A DNA stretch of 64,000 nt from Gelidibacter maritimus (GCF_014062315.1 NZ_JACGLT010000019.1:1-64000); one strand, 5' to 3'; shown: positions 43,994 to 52,991, counted from the first letter of the stretch. The notes: generated from the letters alone by a model not told the origin. A program made the numbers and translations.

Positions 43994-44617
43994 ATGATAA
44001 AATTAGTTTATATACTGTCGGTTGTATTGATTTTAAGCGGCTTTCATACCGTTAAAGCACAAGATAAATTTGAAGAGCTTCCTGAAGATTTTCATACCCG
44101 TCATGCCATTTATGATTACTCTGAAGATGTATTGAGCAATACCGATTCCATTCCAGATTTCGCAACGAAATCCAATCCTTTGAAAATTACAGGTACCGTT
44201 TTTTTAGGTGATGGTGTGACACCTGCCAAAGACGTTATCCTATATATCAATCAAGCTGATGATAATGGCAGTTACGAATTAAAAAAACATCATAATAAGC
44301 GTTATGTTTATCATAGAGGTTGGGTTAAAACCAATGCCGACGGGAAATACACTTTTTACACTTTTGTTCCAGGTAAGGAAAGACGTAGCAATGACTTTAA
44401 AAAAATTCACTTGGTAATTAAAGAGCCAAATAATGTTGAGATTGAAGGATTCGATTTGATATTTGACAACGATCCGCTTTTGACAAAATCCTGCCGTAGA
44501 AAAATTGCTCGAAATGGATTAGACAATATCCTAAAACCTGAAAAGAAAGATTCAATTTCTGTGGCTACCAAAAACATCATCCTTAAGCGTCAAAGCATGG
44601 ACTTTGCAAAGAAATAA
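43994..44617 (+). CDS. Secreted protein with intradiol-dioxygenase-like fold
   Basis: About 207 residues with a signal peptide ending in HTVKAQ. The middle part, KITGTVFLGDGVTPAKDVIL and RGWVKTNADGKYTFYTFVPG, matches the beta core of intradiol ring-cleavage dioxygenases, and IHLVIKEP corresponds to the region that holds metal-binding His residues. Only part of the usual two-Tyr two-His set is present: the Tyr after the PG turn and one His of HxH are missing. It may be a non-catalytic transthyretin-like domain. ATG 43994 was chosen; 43967 adds nine residues before the signal peptide. Confidence 0.7.
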   Translation: MIKLVYILSVVLILSGFHTVKAQDKFEELPEDFHTRHAIYDYSEDVLSNTDSIPDFATKSNPLKITGTVFLGDGVTPAKDVILYINQADDNGSYELKKHHNKRYVYHRGWVKTNADGKYTFYTFVPGKERRSNDFKKIHLVIKEPNNVEIEGFDLIFDNDPLLTKSCRRKIARNGLDNILKPEKKDSISVATKNIILKRQSMDFAKK

Positions 44618-44714
44618 GCAGTAGGGTCTGATCATTAATAATCCTTGAACAATCTCGCAACCTTAAATAGAAATGGACCTTTGAGACAACCCTATGAAAT
44701 GGTAGAATGATCCA

Positions 44715-44745
44715 TAAAAAATCCCGCTAATTGCGGGATTTTCTT
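44715..44745. terminator. Bidirectional rho-independent terminator
   Basis: AAAATCCCGC and GCGGGATTTT form a perfect 10-bp stem with a four-to-five-base loop and T/A-rich flanks. It lies between the convergent secreted-protein and YtxH genes. Confidence 0.88.
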
Positions 44746-44766
44746 TAATTTATGTTTTTAAAAAAA

Positions 44767-45024
44767 TTAATTTTTCATGGCATTTACCTCTTCTTGGATG
44801 TCTGAAACTTCCTTTTTGGCTCCAGTTTTCAATTCGTCCAATTTAGTCTTGACGGTCGATTCGACCTCAGTATACGTATCTTTTACGCGCTGGCCGACTT
44901 CGTTAACCTTACCGTGCAATTCTTCCTTTTGTTCTGGAGATAAATTTTTATATTTCCACCAGGCAAATACACCTGCTCCAATTCCTAATAAGGCCAAAAG
45001 ACCTTTTCCTTGTTGTTTTTTCAT
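44767..45024 (-). CDS. YtxH-domain small membrane protein
   Basis: An 85-residue protein with one N-terminal helix (GLLALLGIGAGVFAWWKY) and a long amphipathic, Lys/Glu-rich helical tail (about 30-85), the layout of YtxH-domain stress proteins. It is probably anchored in the inner membrane. Upstream is a 400-base non-coding stretch with a notable palindrome. Confidence 0.8.
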   Translation of the reverse strand: MKKQQGKGLLALLGIGAGVFAWWKYKNLSPEQKEELHGKVNEVGQRVKDTYTEVESTVKTKLDELKTGAKKEVSDIQEEVNAMKN

Positions 45025-45151
45025 ATTGTTTGATTTGTATTAAAGATAAGAAATTTTAAAAGCAATTCAGTTGTTCTCCTGCCTATTGTGATAACTTTAA
45101 TACGGTATTATGATAATATTAATAGTTCTAAAGTGTTCAGTGGATTTCAAG

Positions 45152-45182
45152 TTGTATTCGCGCGAATACAACGCGAATACAA
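45152..45182. promoter_or_regulatory. 20-bp perfect palindrome with phased third half-site
   Basis: TTGTATTCGCGCGAATACAA at 45152-45171 equals its own reverse complement. The half-site CGCGAATACAA is then repeated exactly at 45172-45182, 11 bases further, one helical turn. This is a typical operator layout for a dimeric regulator. It lies 128 bases upstream of the YtxH start and 246 bases upstream of the gene at 45428. A weaker palindrome TAATACGGTATTA is at 45098-45110. The rest of the 45025-45427 gap shows nothing else. Confidence 0.6.
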
Positions 45183-45427
45183 ACAAATACTAAATGGTAT
45201 ACAGCACCAAATTTTTATTTTGAACCTATTTTTTTAGAACGGCTTTCTGCATATCTTTTAAGTCTTTTGAGAGTATTGACTTTATTAATAAATACGTTTT
45301 CCACCAATGGATATCAAGGCTCTATGCGACCTGCTTTCCTATTCCTTGCCAGTTTACAATACGTTAAAATTTCATAAAATCCTTGACATTAAAACCTTAA
45401 AATCTTAAATTATAGAAAAACAGAATT

Positions 45428-45787
45428 ATGAAAACTTTATTAACCTTACTTTTTGTCGTGGCTACAAACTTTGTTCTTGCTCAGTACCCCAAAGCTAGTG
45501 TCACTGATATCAACGTCAAAGAACGTGCGGATAATATTACCGCTCAATATAATGAGCATTTGGGCCTAACTGGAGTACAAATCCCTCTGTTTAAAAACAA
45601 GGTAGCTCACTATTTGGTTTTGGCCGATGAGATTAAGAGAGACCATGATGGTAGAGAAGAATTGGATGCCTTAGTTGAGATGCAAGCTAATGAAACCTTG
45701 GCTATGAACGATATTTTAACTTTATACCAATACCGACTCTACAAAAAAATAAAGCCGGAAATACAACCTCTCAAAATGATAGAGTGA
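45428..45787 (+). CDS. Small secreted helical protein (119 aa)
   Basis: Signal peptide MKTLLTLLFVVATNFVLAQ, then a mature helical protein. The segments ITAQYNEHLGLTGVQIPLFKNKV and ETLAMNDILTLYQYRLYKKIKPEI resemble in pattern the LTxxQ repeats of Spy/CpxP-like periplasmic chaperones, but the match is weak. No annotated family can be claimed. It stands alone with a long upstream region. Confidence 0.65.
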   Translation: MKTLLTLLFVVATNFVLAQYPKASVTDINVKERADNITAQYNEHLGLTGVQIPLFKNKVAHYLVLADEIKRDHDGREELDALVEMQANETLAMNDILTLYQYRLYKKIKPEIQPLKMIE

Positions 45788-45835
45788 TATCATATTCTAA
45801 TTTAAGATTGTGTTTTCCAAACGGGAAATTGAATA

Positions 45836-46702
45836 TTAGCTTGTTTTAAATTCAACCAGATGAATTGTTGCTGAACCACCGGCTGCTTCATTGGAGATAT
45901 ATAGTTCACCATCCGTACTAAAGGTCATCCCTTCTGGCTGAGGAAAATTGATTTCATCTAGCTTGAGCACAGTCTTCAGAGCCCCTTGTTGATCTAAGAT
46001 CATTAATTTAGGATTCTTGCCTTCCAACACATAAATATCTTTGGTTATTGGATGTACGGCAATTTCAGAAGGATTGAAAGTCTTACGCAGCTTCTTGCTT
46101 CTATATTTACTTAAAGCGTCTGCATTCAAATCAATTTTATAGGTTGGCGCATCTAAGTCTACACTTTTGTCAGTCATTGATATTTTATAGATGCCCTTAA
46201 AACTGTCGTCGGAATCCTTGTCTTTTGGAGCTGTCAGCAGTGAACTATCATTGGGAGAATAAACCAACGATTCCATATTATGGGAGGATTTGAAACCGGT
46301 TTCATGTGCACTGATCGTCCTGTTGGCTTCTCTCCAATTGTTTATTTCATATAATAATCCATCACTTCGCATCACAAATAAATCGATTTTATTAAGCGCA
46401 ATGCCTTCATAATCGCCATTTCCGGCAAAAGGTATTTCTTCTTTAATTGAACTTTCATAAAGATCATACACATAAATAATTCCATTCTCATCCTGTACAC
46501 AGGCTAAAGTATTATCATCAACCCAAACAATGCCACTAACCTCATCTAAGGCATCTGGCAATTCCCAGGTTTCCAAAATGGTATAATTGTCCATGCCTTT
46601 GGTGATTTCAGCATTGGCTTGATTGACTTTATAAAAGCCTACAATGGCAATGCCGACTAAAATGGCGATAAAAAGACCTATAAAAAGACTGGATTTTTTC
46701 AT
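45836..46702 (-). CDS. SdiA-regulated/YjiK-like beta-propeller protein
   Basis: About 288 residues with one N-terminal membrane segment (residues 5-24) followed by an exported beta-propeller-like domain: ALDEVSGIVWVDDNTLACVQDE, GNGDYEGIAL, NMESLVYSPND and PQPEGMTFSTDGELYISNE are the YjiK/SdiA-regulated signatures, with Glu residues that may bind calcium. Function is unknown. ATG 46702 (MKKSSLFIGLF) was chosen over 46747. It lies 95 bases after a histidine kinase gene on the same strand. Confidence 0.8.
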   Translation of the reverse strand: MKKSSLFIGLFIAILVGIAIVGFYKVNQANAEITKGMDNYTILETWELPDALDEVSGIVWVDDNTLACVQDENGIIYVYDLYESSIKEEIPFAGNGDYEGIALNKIDLFVMRSDGLLYEINNWREANRTISAHETGFKSSHNMESLVYSPNDSSLLTAPKDKDSDDSFKGIYKISMTDKSVDLDAPTYKIDLNADALSKYRSKKLRKTFNPSEIAVHPITKDIYVLEGKNPKLMILDQQGALKTVLKLDEINFPQPEGMTFSTDGELYISNEAAGGSATIHLVEFKTS

Positions 46703-46797
46703 AAAATAATTTTCTATTCCAAAGGTCTGTTTTAAATCTGAAAACAATTGGGAATAGGAGGGGTATAACCTTTATTTAATAATGTTTTAACGACTAT

Positions 46798-48063
46798 TTA
46801 AGAAAATGTTAGTTTAAAGATGTGTTGTTCAGAATAAGAATAAGTTAATTCAATACCATACTTTTCTGAAATGGCCTTGGCAATGGCTAAGCCAAGTCCC
46901 GTTGATTTGTTGTCACTACTTAATTTCTTAAACCTTGAAAATATAATGTCGCTATCCAAGGGTTTTGCACTGCCAAAATTGCTTATAGAGATTGTTTTTG
47001 TTTGAATCTTTACAGTTACCGTGTTGTTCTGTTGACCGTGGACAATAGAATTTTTGATAAGATTGTTCAGCAGAATCACCGCAAGATCCTTATTCATTCG
47101 GAATGTGAGTTTTGAAACTGATTCCAGTTGTAAGTCGATATTTTTATGAGCTGCAAGATCTTGAAAATCGCCAATAACTTCAGCGGTCAATTGATTAAAA
47201 TCGATGCGTTCCTCATCGACAAATTGCCTGTTTTCAATTTTAGACAGTAGAAGTAGAGACTTATTTAATCGGGTCAACCGACCAAGGTTGTCTAAAACCG
47301 ATGCCATCGTCTTAACATTGTCTTCAGGGAGATTGCTATTTTCAAGAAACAATTCCAATTTATTAATGCTTATGGCGAGTGGGGTTTGCAATTCGTGCGA
47401 GGCATTTTCTATAAAATGTTGTTGTTCTAAGTACCGCGCTCTACTTTGGTCAATTAGTGTTGTAATGGATGCATTGAGTAGCCTAAACTCCTCAATATTA
47501 GTGGGCATAGTGGTAATCTGATCGTTTTTTTCTATTCTGAAATCGCGCAATTGCCACATTAAGTTATGAAAGGGTTTCCAAATCTTTTTAAGCATTAAAT
47601 TATTTAAAATAACAATAGCAATCATGAGCGACACATACAGAACAATGAGATACACTACCAAATCCTGAATCAAATCATCCTCTTCTACCATTGAGGTTAT
47701 AAATTTGACCTTGTAATAGTGGTCGTTATAAGCCAATTTGGTTTCATAGATTCGAACGGGTTCAAAGTCCTGCTCATTGAGCATATACATCAAAGTATCT
47801 GAATTACGATCTTCAAATTTCTCATATTGTTGTTTGGAAATGGGGGTGATGGCATGGTTCCAAAGGTCAAGATCATTGTGTTGGAGTATTTCAGGATTGG
47901 TAGGCAACTTTTGCAACAACAATACTTTTTGATTTTCAAGGCCGTCATCTAAGCTGTCATAGATTTCATCCAACATGGCATAATAAAAAATGACAGCCCA
48001 AACGGTAATCAATGGAACTAAAAGGATGGCGAGATATTTGGACGTATAGTTGAGGAGTTTCAT
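46798..48063 (-). CDS. Sensor histidine kinase
   Basis: A 421-residue membrane kinase: helix 1 (about 10-30), an outside sensor region (about 31-135), helix 2 (about 136-157), a short linker and the kinase core with His223 in the H box (ENASHELQTPLA), N box LLNNLIKNSIVHG and G box GLGLAIAKAI. It partners the response regulator just upstream; their ORFs overlap by one base. The sensor region is unusually rich in charged residues, so the ligand is not obvious. Confidence 0.93.
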   Translation of the reverse strand: MKLLNYTSKYLAILLVPLITVWAVIFYYAMLDEIYDSLDDGLENQKVLLLQKLPTNPEILQHNDLDLWNHAITPISKQQYEKFEDRNSDTLMYMLNEQDFEPVRIYETKLAYNDHYYKVKFITSMVEEDDLIQDLVVYLIVLYVSLMIAIVILNNLMLKKIWKPFHNLMWQLRDFRIEKNDQITTMPTNIEEFRLLNASITTLIDQSRARYLEQQHFIENASHELQTPLAISINKLELFLENSNLPEDNVKTMASVLDNLGRLTRLNKSLLLLSKIENRQFVDEERIDFNQLTAEVIGDFQDLAAHKNIDLQLESVSKLTFRMNKDLAVILLNNLIKNSIVHGQQNNTVTVKIQTKTISISNFGSAKPLDSDIIFSRFKKLSSDNKSTGLGLAIAKAISEKYGIELTYSYSEQHIFKLTFS

Positions 48064-48734
48064 CAGACAGTTTCAAGTTTGTAACCTACACCATATACTG
48101 CTTCAATGTTGATGGTGGCCTGTTCAAGTTTTTTTCGAAGGTTCTTGATTTGCGAATAAATAAAATCAAAACTATCGGATTGGTCTATATGATCGCCCCA
48201 AACGTGTTCTGCTAAGGCCGATTTGGTCACTAATCTGGTTTTGTTCGTAATGAGATACATTAAAATATCGTATTCCTTCCGGTTGAGAACAACCTCATGA
48301 TCATTGATGGTTACATACCTATTTTCAGGTTGTATGGATACATTGCCAATATGGATATACGAATTGCCATCAAAATGACGCCGTCTTAAAACAGCCTTGA
48401 CACGGGCATGCAATTCGGCCATGTGGAAGGGCTTTGGTAAATAATCATCAGCACCCAAATTAAGACCTTCCAATCGGTCGTCAAGAGAATCTTTTGCTGA
48501 TACAATTATGACGCCTTCATCCTTTCCCTTAGATTTCAATTCTTTTAAAAGTTCAAGCCCATTGCCATCGGGCAGTGTAATGTCCAATAATATACAATCG
48601 TAATCATAAACAGCAATTTTTTCAAGTGCAGAAGTGTAGTCAGATGCAGATTCGACAATATAATGCTCGCGCTTTAAAGTTTGAGCCATATTCTCGAGCA
48701 TCTCAGGTTCGTCTTCTATAATCAACAGTTTCAT
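48063..48734 (-). CDS. OmpR-family response regulator
   Basis: A 223-residue two-domain regulator: receiver (1-120) with Asp51 as phospho-acceptor in LLDITLPDGNG and a Lys in YLPKPFH, then a winged-helix DNA-binding domain (about 128-223) with LNRKEYDILMYLITN and GYKLETV. It precedes the kinase gene and is divergent from a PepSY-like protein gene (294 bases away), a frequent target of such systems in Bacteroidota. Confidence 0.94.
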   Translation of the reverse strand: MKLLIIEDEPEMLENMAQTLKREHYIVESASDYTSALEKIAVYDYDCILLDITLPDGNGLELLKELKSKGKDEGVIIVSAKDSLDDRLEGLNLGADDYLPKPFHMAELHARVKAVLRRRHFDGNSYIHIGNVSIQPENRYVTINDHEVVLNRKEYDILMYLITNKTRLVTKSALAEHVWGDHIDQSDSFDFIYSQIKNLRKKLEQATINIEAVYGVGYKLETV

Positions 48735-48837
48735 CTAAGGCAATTTTATACAATTGTAATACTGAAATCTAAAATCATTTAGGAATCCTTCTAAAATAAA
48801 GAAAAAAGAACGCCGATAAAGATTTTAGCCAAGTTTT

Positions 48838-48875
48838 ATTCCCACAAAGGGATTTTAATATCCTGAGGTTCTTGA
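48838..48875. repeat. REP-like dispersed element, copy 1
   Basis: 38 bases that match 32 of 38 at 58893-58930. It holds CCC-ACAAA-GGG and the stem-loop GGAT-TTTAAT-ATCC, followed by the tail GAGGTTCTTGA. In the other copy the stem is GGGT/ACCC, a compensatory pair change. Confidence 0.6.
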
Positions 48876-49027
48876 GGCCGGCAATTGGTACTATATCATT
48901 ATAATACGAGTTGGAAGTGAAATATTAAAATACACGGTTTTTACAAAAACTTAACACTTAGCGCCACAAAATTCCTAATTCGTTACAGTTTTGTGAGCTT
49001 TCTTTGTATCAAATAAAAAAACTAATA

Positions 49028-49471
49028 ATGATGAAAAATTTAAAAATAGCCGCACTATTATTGTTCGCAACTGCAACAATAAGTGCACAGGATTTAAAAA
49101 CTGATGAAGTACCAACAAATTTACAAACCATTTTTAGCAACTCCTACAGTAATGTTGCAGATGTGGAATGGGAAAAGAAAGGGGACCACTATAAGGTTGA
49201 ATTTGAGGTCAACAGCCTGGAGCATGATATTTGGTATGATGCAGATGGAAATGTTGCTAAATCTAAAGTTGAAATTTTAGAAAGCGAATTGCCATCCGCT
49301 GTTGCTTCTGCTGTGAAGACTAAATATGCGGATTATAAAGTTGATTCTGTAGAGGTCCATGAAGAAGGCGGAAAAACAACTTATGAAGTAGAAATTGAAA
49401 AAGGGTGGACTAAAGAACGAAAGCTTATTGTTGATGCTTCAGGTAAAATATTGAGTGATATAGAAGATTAA
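49028..49471 (+). CDS. PepSY-like periplasmic protein
   Basis: About 147 residues: signal peptide MMKNLKIAALLLFATATISAQ, then a duplicated PepSY-like (DUF2874) unit, first around VADVEWEKKGDHYKVEFEV and again around YKVDSVEVHEEGGKTTYEVEI, each ending with a D-x-D/G turn (WYDADGNV, IVDASGKIL). Such proteins bind or sense small ligands in the periplasm and are often under the control of a neighbouring two-component system, as the divergent pair here suggests. It ends before a hairpin terminator. Confidence 0.87.
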   Translation: MMKNLKIAALLLFATATISAQDLKTDEVPTNLQTIFSNSYSNVADVEWEKKGDHYKVEFEVNSLEHDIWYDADGNVAKSKVEILESELPSAVASAVKTKYADYKVDSVEVHEEGGKTTYEVEIEKGWTKERKLIVDASGKILSDIED

Positions 49472-49498
49472 TTTCTTTTAGTCACATGGATTAATGGT

Positions 49499-49534
49499 AA
49501 AGGGACTGAAACTTGTTTTCGGTCCTTTTTTATT
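49499..49534 (+). terminator. Terminator after the PepSY-like gene
   Basis: AAAGGGACTGAAA pairs imperfectly with TTTTCGGTCCTTT and is followed by a T run (six T). Confidence 0.75.
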
Positions 49535-49696
49535 TTTAAAATGACGGATTTTGGCACCCAATATTTACCCTAAGATGATTAGTTTTTATGAACGTTATTC
49601 CAAATAATACTTTAGCGGTATCCTTGTTAATTCATTTTGAATAGAATATCCACGGACACCGCTAAAATTTTGCTTTTTAAATTCCGGAAATGAAGG

Positions 49697-49846
49697 TTAT
49701 TCAGTGGTGTCTGAATCCTCTTTTTTCTTACCACTCATCATAAAGTTTATGAGAATGCCCACCAAAGTGACACAAACTATAGCAAAAATGACAATCATAA
49801 AGACACCGTTATTCCAATTGGCATCTAAAAATAAAGGTTGATACAT
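49697..49846 (-). CDS. Small single-helix membrane protein (49 aa)
   Basis: ATG at 49844-49846 and TAA at 49697-49699. The product begins MYQPLFLDANWNNG and has one strong membrane helix (about residues 16-36) and a charged tail SGKKKEDSDTTE. The composition (short outside part, helix, Lys-rich inner tail) is typical of real small membrane proteins, not of random ORFs. No family was recognised. It is encoded opposite to both neighbours. Confidence 0.6.
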   Translation of the reverse strand: MYQPLFLDANWNNGVFMIVIFAIVCVTLVGILINFMMSGKKKEDSDTTE

Positions 49847-50015
49847 GGTTATTCTGTTTTGGTTTTTGGTAAAATTATAGTATAAAGGTATTAAAAAACA
49901 TGATTATTATCAGTAATAGATGGGGTTTTTAAATCCTGTTGCGATATTTGTCATAAAATAGTGATGATCAATTGAAAATTCATTTTAAATCACATTTTTT
50001 GATTTGGAAATTGTA

Positions 50016-50023
50016 TAATTTTG
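50016..50023 (+). promoter_or_regulatory. Bacteroidota -7 box (TAATTTTG)
   Basis: Perfect TAnnTTTG 23 bases before the ATG of the secreted coiled-coil protein. No -33 element at the usual spacing. Confidence 0.45.
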
Positions 50024-50046
50024 CAGATCGATAAATAGCATCTAAA

Positions 50047-50430
50047 ATGAAAGCAATTCCTGTACTGATCTTGTTGTTGGTTTCAATAACATCAGTAGCC
50101 CAAATTGATTATAAAAAACAATTGGACAGCTTGACCATTGTCCACAAAGTATGCACTATAGAAAAGAGTGTTCGGAACCATCGTGTCAAGTTGGATCAGT
50201 TGAAAAAGCAGAAACAGACTTTAAACACCCAGCTGTCAGAGATACAGGGATTTAAACTTGGTCGTACCGACGCTGAAAGAGAAGAGCAATTATCTGAAAT
50301 TAACCTCTTAATAGAAGCAAACACCACTGCCCTTACAGCCGCTGGGGTGCAATTGACTACCCTGATTAATGAGCTTGTCTTAGCAAACGAAGATGTTAAA
50401 GCCTTACAGAACCATAACATGATCGACTAA
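50047..50430 (+). CDS. Small secreted coiled-coil protein
   Basis: A 127-residue protein with signal peptide (MKAIPVLILLLVSITSVAQ) and a helical mature part with heptad-like repeats (KLDQLKKQKQTLNTQLSEIQG) that is probably a coiled coil. No enzymatic motif. Function unknown. Confidence 0.65.
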   Translation: MKAIPVLILLLVSITSVAQIDYKKQLDSLTIVHKVCTIEKSVRNHRVKLDQLKKQKQTLNTQLSEIQGFKLGRTDAEREEQLSEINLLIEANTTALTAAGVQLTTLINELVLANEDVKALQNHNMID

Positions 50431-50800
50431 GGGTTTTCAAGACCATTTCCTTAGAATCACAGAAACTTAGCTTGAGTTTGTAAGTTCATCCTTTGCAGCT
50501 ACTCATGAATGTTTTATAAAAGTGTGTTTATCACTTTTCTGAAAGCTGCGCAAATTTAATGCGAAAGTCAGTTTTTAATTTTTCCAAAACGCCTATCGTA
50601 CAGATTGCTTACCAAAAGTGGATTTGAAAGCTTAAGTCATATTAATCGGATGTTTAACTCTCTAACGTGAATGTCCAAGAAGTTTATGGTCCAATCTTAT
50701 TCTCAGTAGTGATTCTTAATATTCCAAAGCCGTTTATTGGCGGTAATTGGAGTGAGATCTGAAGCTGTTAACTATGACTTAAGCTTTTTTTAAAATCTAT
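50431..50800. other. Intergenic region, nothing coding
   Basis: About 370 bases. A weak hairpin AAAAGTG (50518-50524) / CACTTTT (50532-50538) may be a terminator for the gene at 50047. No other signal or ORF was recognised. Confidence 0.4.
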
Positions 50801-51028
50801 CTACGATCCTGGTTTTGGAGGTAAAGCGAAGGCCACTGCGTCATGTTCAAAATGGTTGCGGTGTGACCCATCGCAAAAAGGCTTATTTGCTGATAAGCCG
50901 CATCTGCAAAGTGAAACGACATCACGACCACCAAGGTCATAGGCATTTCCATCTTTATCGACAATTTCAAAATCGCCTTTTATTCTCAGTGAACCGTTGT
51001 TATTGACTTTTAAAGTTGTTTTGCTCAT
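50801..51028 (-). CDS. CDGSH iron-sulfur domain protein
   Basis: A 75-residue protein with one CDGSH motif: C-x-C at Cys41 and Cys43, then FCDGSH with Cys52 and His56. These residues hold a [2Fe-2S] cluster. Roles in redox sensing or cluster transfer are known for the family. It is a single small gene with long flanks. Confidence 0.93.
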   Translation of the reverse strand: MSKTTLKVNNNGSLRIKGDFEIVDKDGNAYDLGGRDVVSLCRCGLSANKPFCDGSHRNHFEHDAVAFALPPKPGS

Positions 51029-51298
51029 AGGATGATTATTATTGATTATTTGTTTTTTAAATGTAAGCTTATCGAAAATTTATTAAAGACGCTATCAATG
51101 CAAACTCCGATAAATTCTGATAATAGGCTAAACTACACTAAGTTTTTGAATAACGAAATTTGAATTTGGACTCGAATTGTTAAAGTTATAGCTAAAGGAT
51201 TAACATAGTGATAACAGCACAACTGAAATTAATGCTGTAATTTCGTCTTTATGACCGCTTTTGAGGTCAATTCTTACAAAATTATAATACCATATCAC

Positions 51299-52318
51299 AT
51301 GAAATCCAACCCGGTTGTATATTCCATTTTAGAACTTGCCTTAGTTTCAGAAGGGCATAGTCTCAAACAGACCTTTAACAATTCGCTCAAGTTAGCTCAA
51401 AAAGCTGAGGAATTTGGCTATACACGTTTTTGGTTGGCAGAACATCATAATGCCGTCAATATTGGTAGTAGTGCCACCTCGGTGCTTATTGGATATATTG
51501 CTGAAGGCACAAAATCCATGCGGGTAGGTTCTGGTGGAATTATGTTGCCCAACCACTCACCATTGATAGTTTCCGAACAATTTGGCACCTTAGGGTCATT
51601 GTATCCCAACCGTATCGATTTAGGATTAGGAAGAGCCCCAGGAACGGATAGAGAAACAGCTCAAGCCATTCGCTCCGATTTTATGCAAGCTGCACATTCG
51701 TTTCCAAGAGATGTAGAGGATATCCAACAGTATTTTTCCGTAGATAATGCCAGCTCTAAAATTAGAGCCACCGTCGCTGAAGGGGTAGAGGTTCCCATTT
51801 ATATTTTAGGATCCAGTACCGATAGTGCCCATTTAGCGGCAAGTAAAGGTCTGCCTTATGCCTTTGCCAGCCACTTTGCCACTATTCATTTGGAAGCGGC
51901 GACAGCGATTTATCGAGAGAAATTCCAGCCTTCAGATACGTTAAAAGCACCTTATGTGATGGCAGGTGTCAATATTATCATCGCCGATACCGACGAAGAG
52001 GCTGAAAGTTATGCCACCTCATTAATCCGAATGTTTTTGGGCATTTTTACCGGTAACCGGGAATATATGCAGCCACCAACGGCCATGACCCAAGAGTTTA
52101 GGGAAATTATGGCACATCCTCAGGTGCACCAAATGTTGAAGTATTCCTTTGTTGGGAGTAAAGCCACGGTAAAAGCCCAAGTAAAGGACTTTTTAGAAAA
52201 AACCAAAGCGGATGAACTAATCGCAGTAACCAATATTTATGATGTCAACCATCGGATCCGATCCTATGAACTGTTTGCAGAAATTATGGACGAATTGAAT
52301 GCGGAAACTGCGGTATAA
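51299..52318 (+). CDS. Luciferase-like (LLM class) flavin oxidoreductase
   Basis: A 339-residue F420/FMN-type TIM-barrel monooxygenase-like protein with FWLAEHHN, VGSGGIMLPNHSPLIVSEQFGTL (split by the family), RIDLGLGRAPGTD and IYILGSSTDSA. The substrate is unknown. ATG 51299 gives the family N-terminus; the frame extends upstream to 51251 without support. It lies 11 bases before a CIA30-family gene. Confidence 0.88.
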   Translation: MKSNPVVYSILELALVSEGHSLKQTFNNSLKLAQKAEEFGYTRFWLAEHHNAVNIGSSATSVLIGYIAEGTKSMRVGSGGIMLPNHSPLIVSEQFGTLGSLYPNRIDLGLGRAPGTDRETAQAIRSDFMQAAHSFPRDVEDIQQYFSVDNASSKIRATVAEGVEVPIYILGSSTDSAHLAASKGLPYAFASHFATIHLEAATAIYREKFQPSDTLKAPYVMAGVNIIIADTDEEAESYATSLIRMFLGIFTGNREYMQPPTAMTQEFREIMAHPQVHQMLKYSFVGSKATVKAQVKDFLEKTKADELIAVTNIYDVNHRIRSYELFAEIMDELNAETAV

Positions 52319-52329
52319 TTTTATTGACA

Positions 52330-52824
52330 ATGACAAACGATTCTTTGATTTTTGATTTTCAAGCGCAACAAAACACAACTCAGTGGCTGGTGATCAATGA
52401 TGGCGTTATGGGCGGACTTTCGAAAGGGAGCATAGCAATGAATGAAGCAGGTAACGGGCTTTTTTCAGGTTTTGTCACTACCGAGAATAACGGTGGCTTT
52501 TCTTCCGTCAAATATGCTGTTTCTAAAAGAGATGTATCACATTTTGATGCTGTAAAAATAAGAGTCAAAGGCGATGGTAAAATCTATCAATTTCGGATCA
52601 AATCAGACCAAACAAAGGAGTACTCCTATGTTAGCGAATTCAAAACTTCGGGCGATTTTGAAACAATAACGCTTCCATTTGCCGACTTTTACGCAAGTTT
52701 TAGGGGCAATAAACTTGGGATTCCAAATTATAACGGAAAACGGATAGAAGAAGTAAGGTTCCTAATCGCTAATAAAAAGGATGAGGATTTCGCTTTGGAA
52801 ATTGAACGGATATGGTTGGGATGA
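52330..52824 (+). CDS. CIA30-family protein
   Basis: About 164 residues with the CIA30 (NDUFAF1-like) jelly-roll signature: WLVINDGVMGGLSKGS near the start, FSGFVTTENNGGFSSVKY, then IRVKGDGKIYQFRIKSD and VRFLIANKKDEDFALEIERIW. Mitochondrial CIA30 helps assemble complex I; bacterial homologues have no fixed role. ATG 52330 was chosen over a TTG six bases earlier. It is probably co-transcribed with the flavin oxidoreductase. Confidence 0.85.
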   Translation: MTNDSLIFDFQAQQNTTQWLVINDGVMGGLSKGSIAMNEAGNGLFSGFVTTENNGGFSSVKYAVSKRDVSHFDAVKIRVKGDGKIYQFRIKSDQTKEYSYVSEFKTSGDFETITLPFADFYASFRGNKLGIPNYNGKRIEEVRFLIANKKDEDFALEIERIWLG

Positions 52825-52968
52825 TGGTTTGCATTTTAATGAATTGGACGTCTTTTGCGGCTCTCAATCTGGATAACCGGTAATTTTTAGAGACTGATTT
52901 TCCGGTCATCTTTACTTTCCATTGCGCATAAATCAATCAAATGGTGTTATTCCCTGCCTAACTGTGGT

Positions 52969-52976
52969 TATCTTTG
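52969..52976 (+). promoter_or_regulatory. Bacteroidota -7 box (TATCTTTG)
   Basis: Perfect TAnnTTTG 15 bases before the first helicase ATG. It begins a two-gene helicase transcript. Confidence 0.45.
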
Positions 52977-52991
52977 CGCAAAATATAATTT

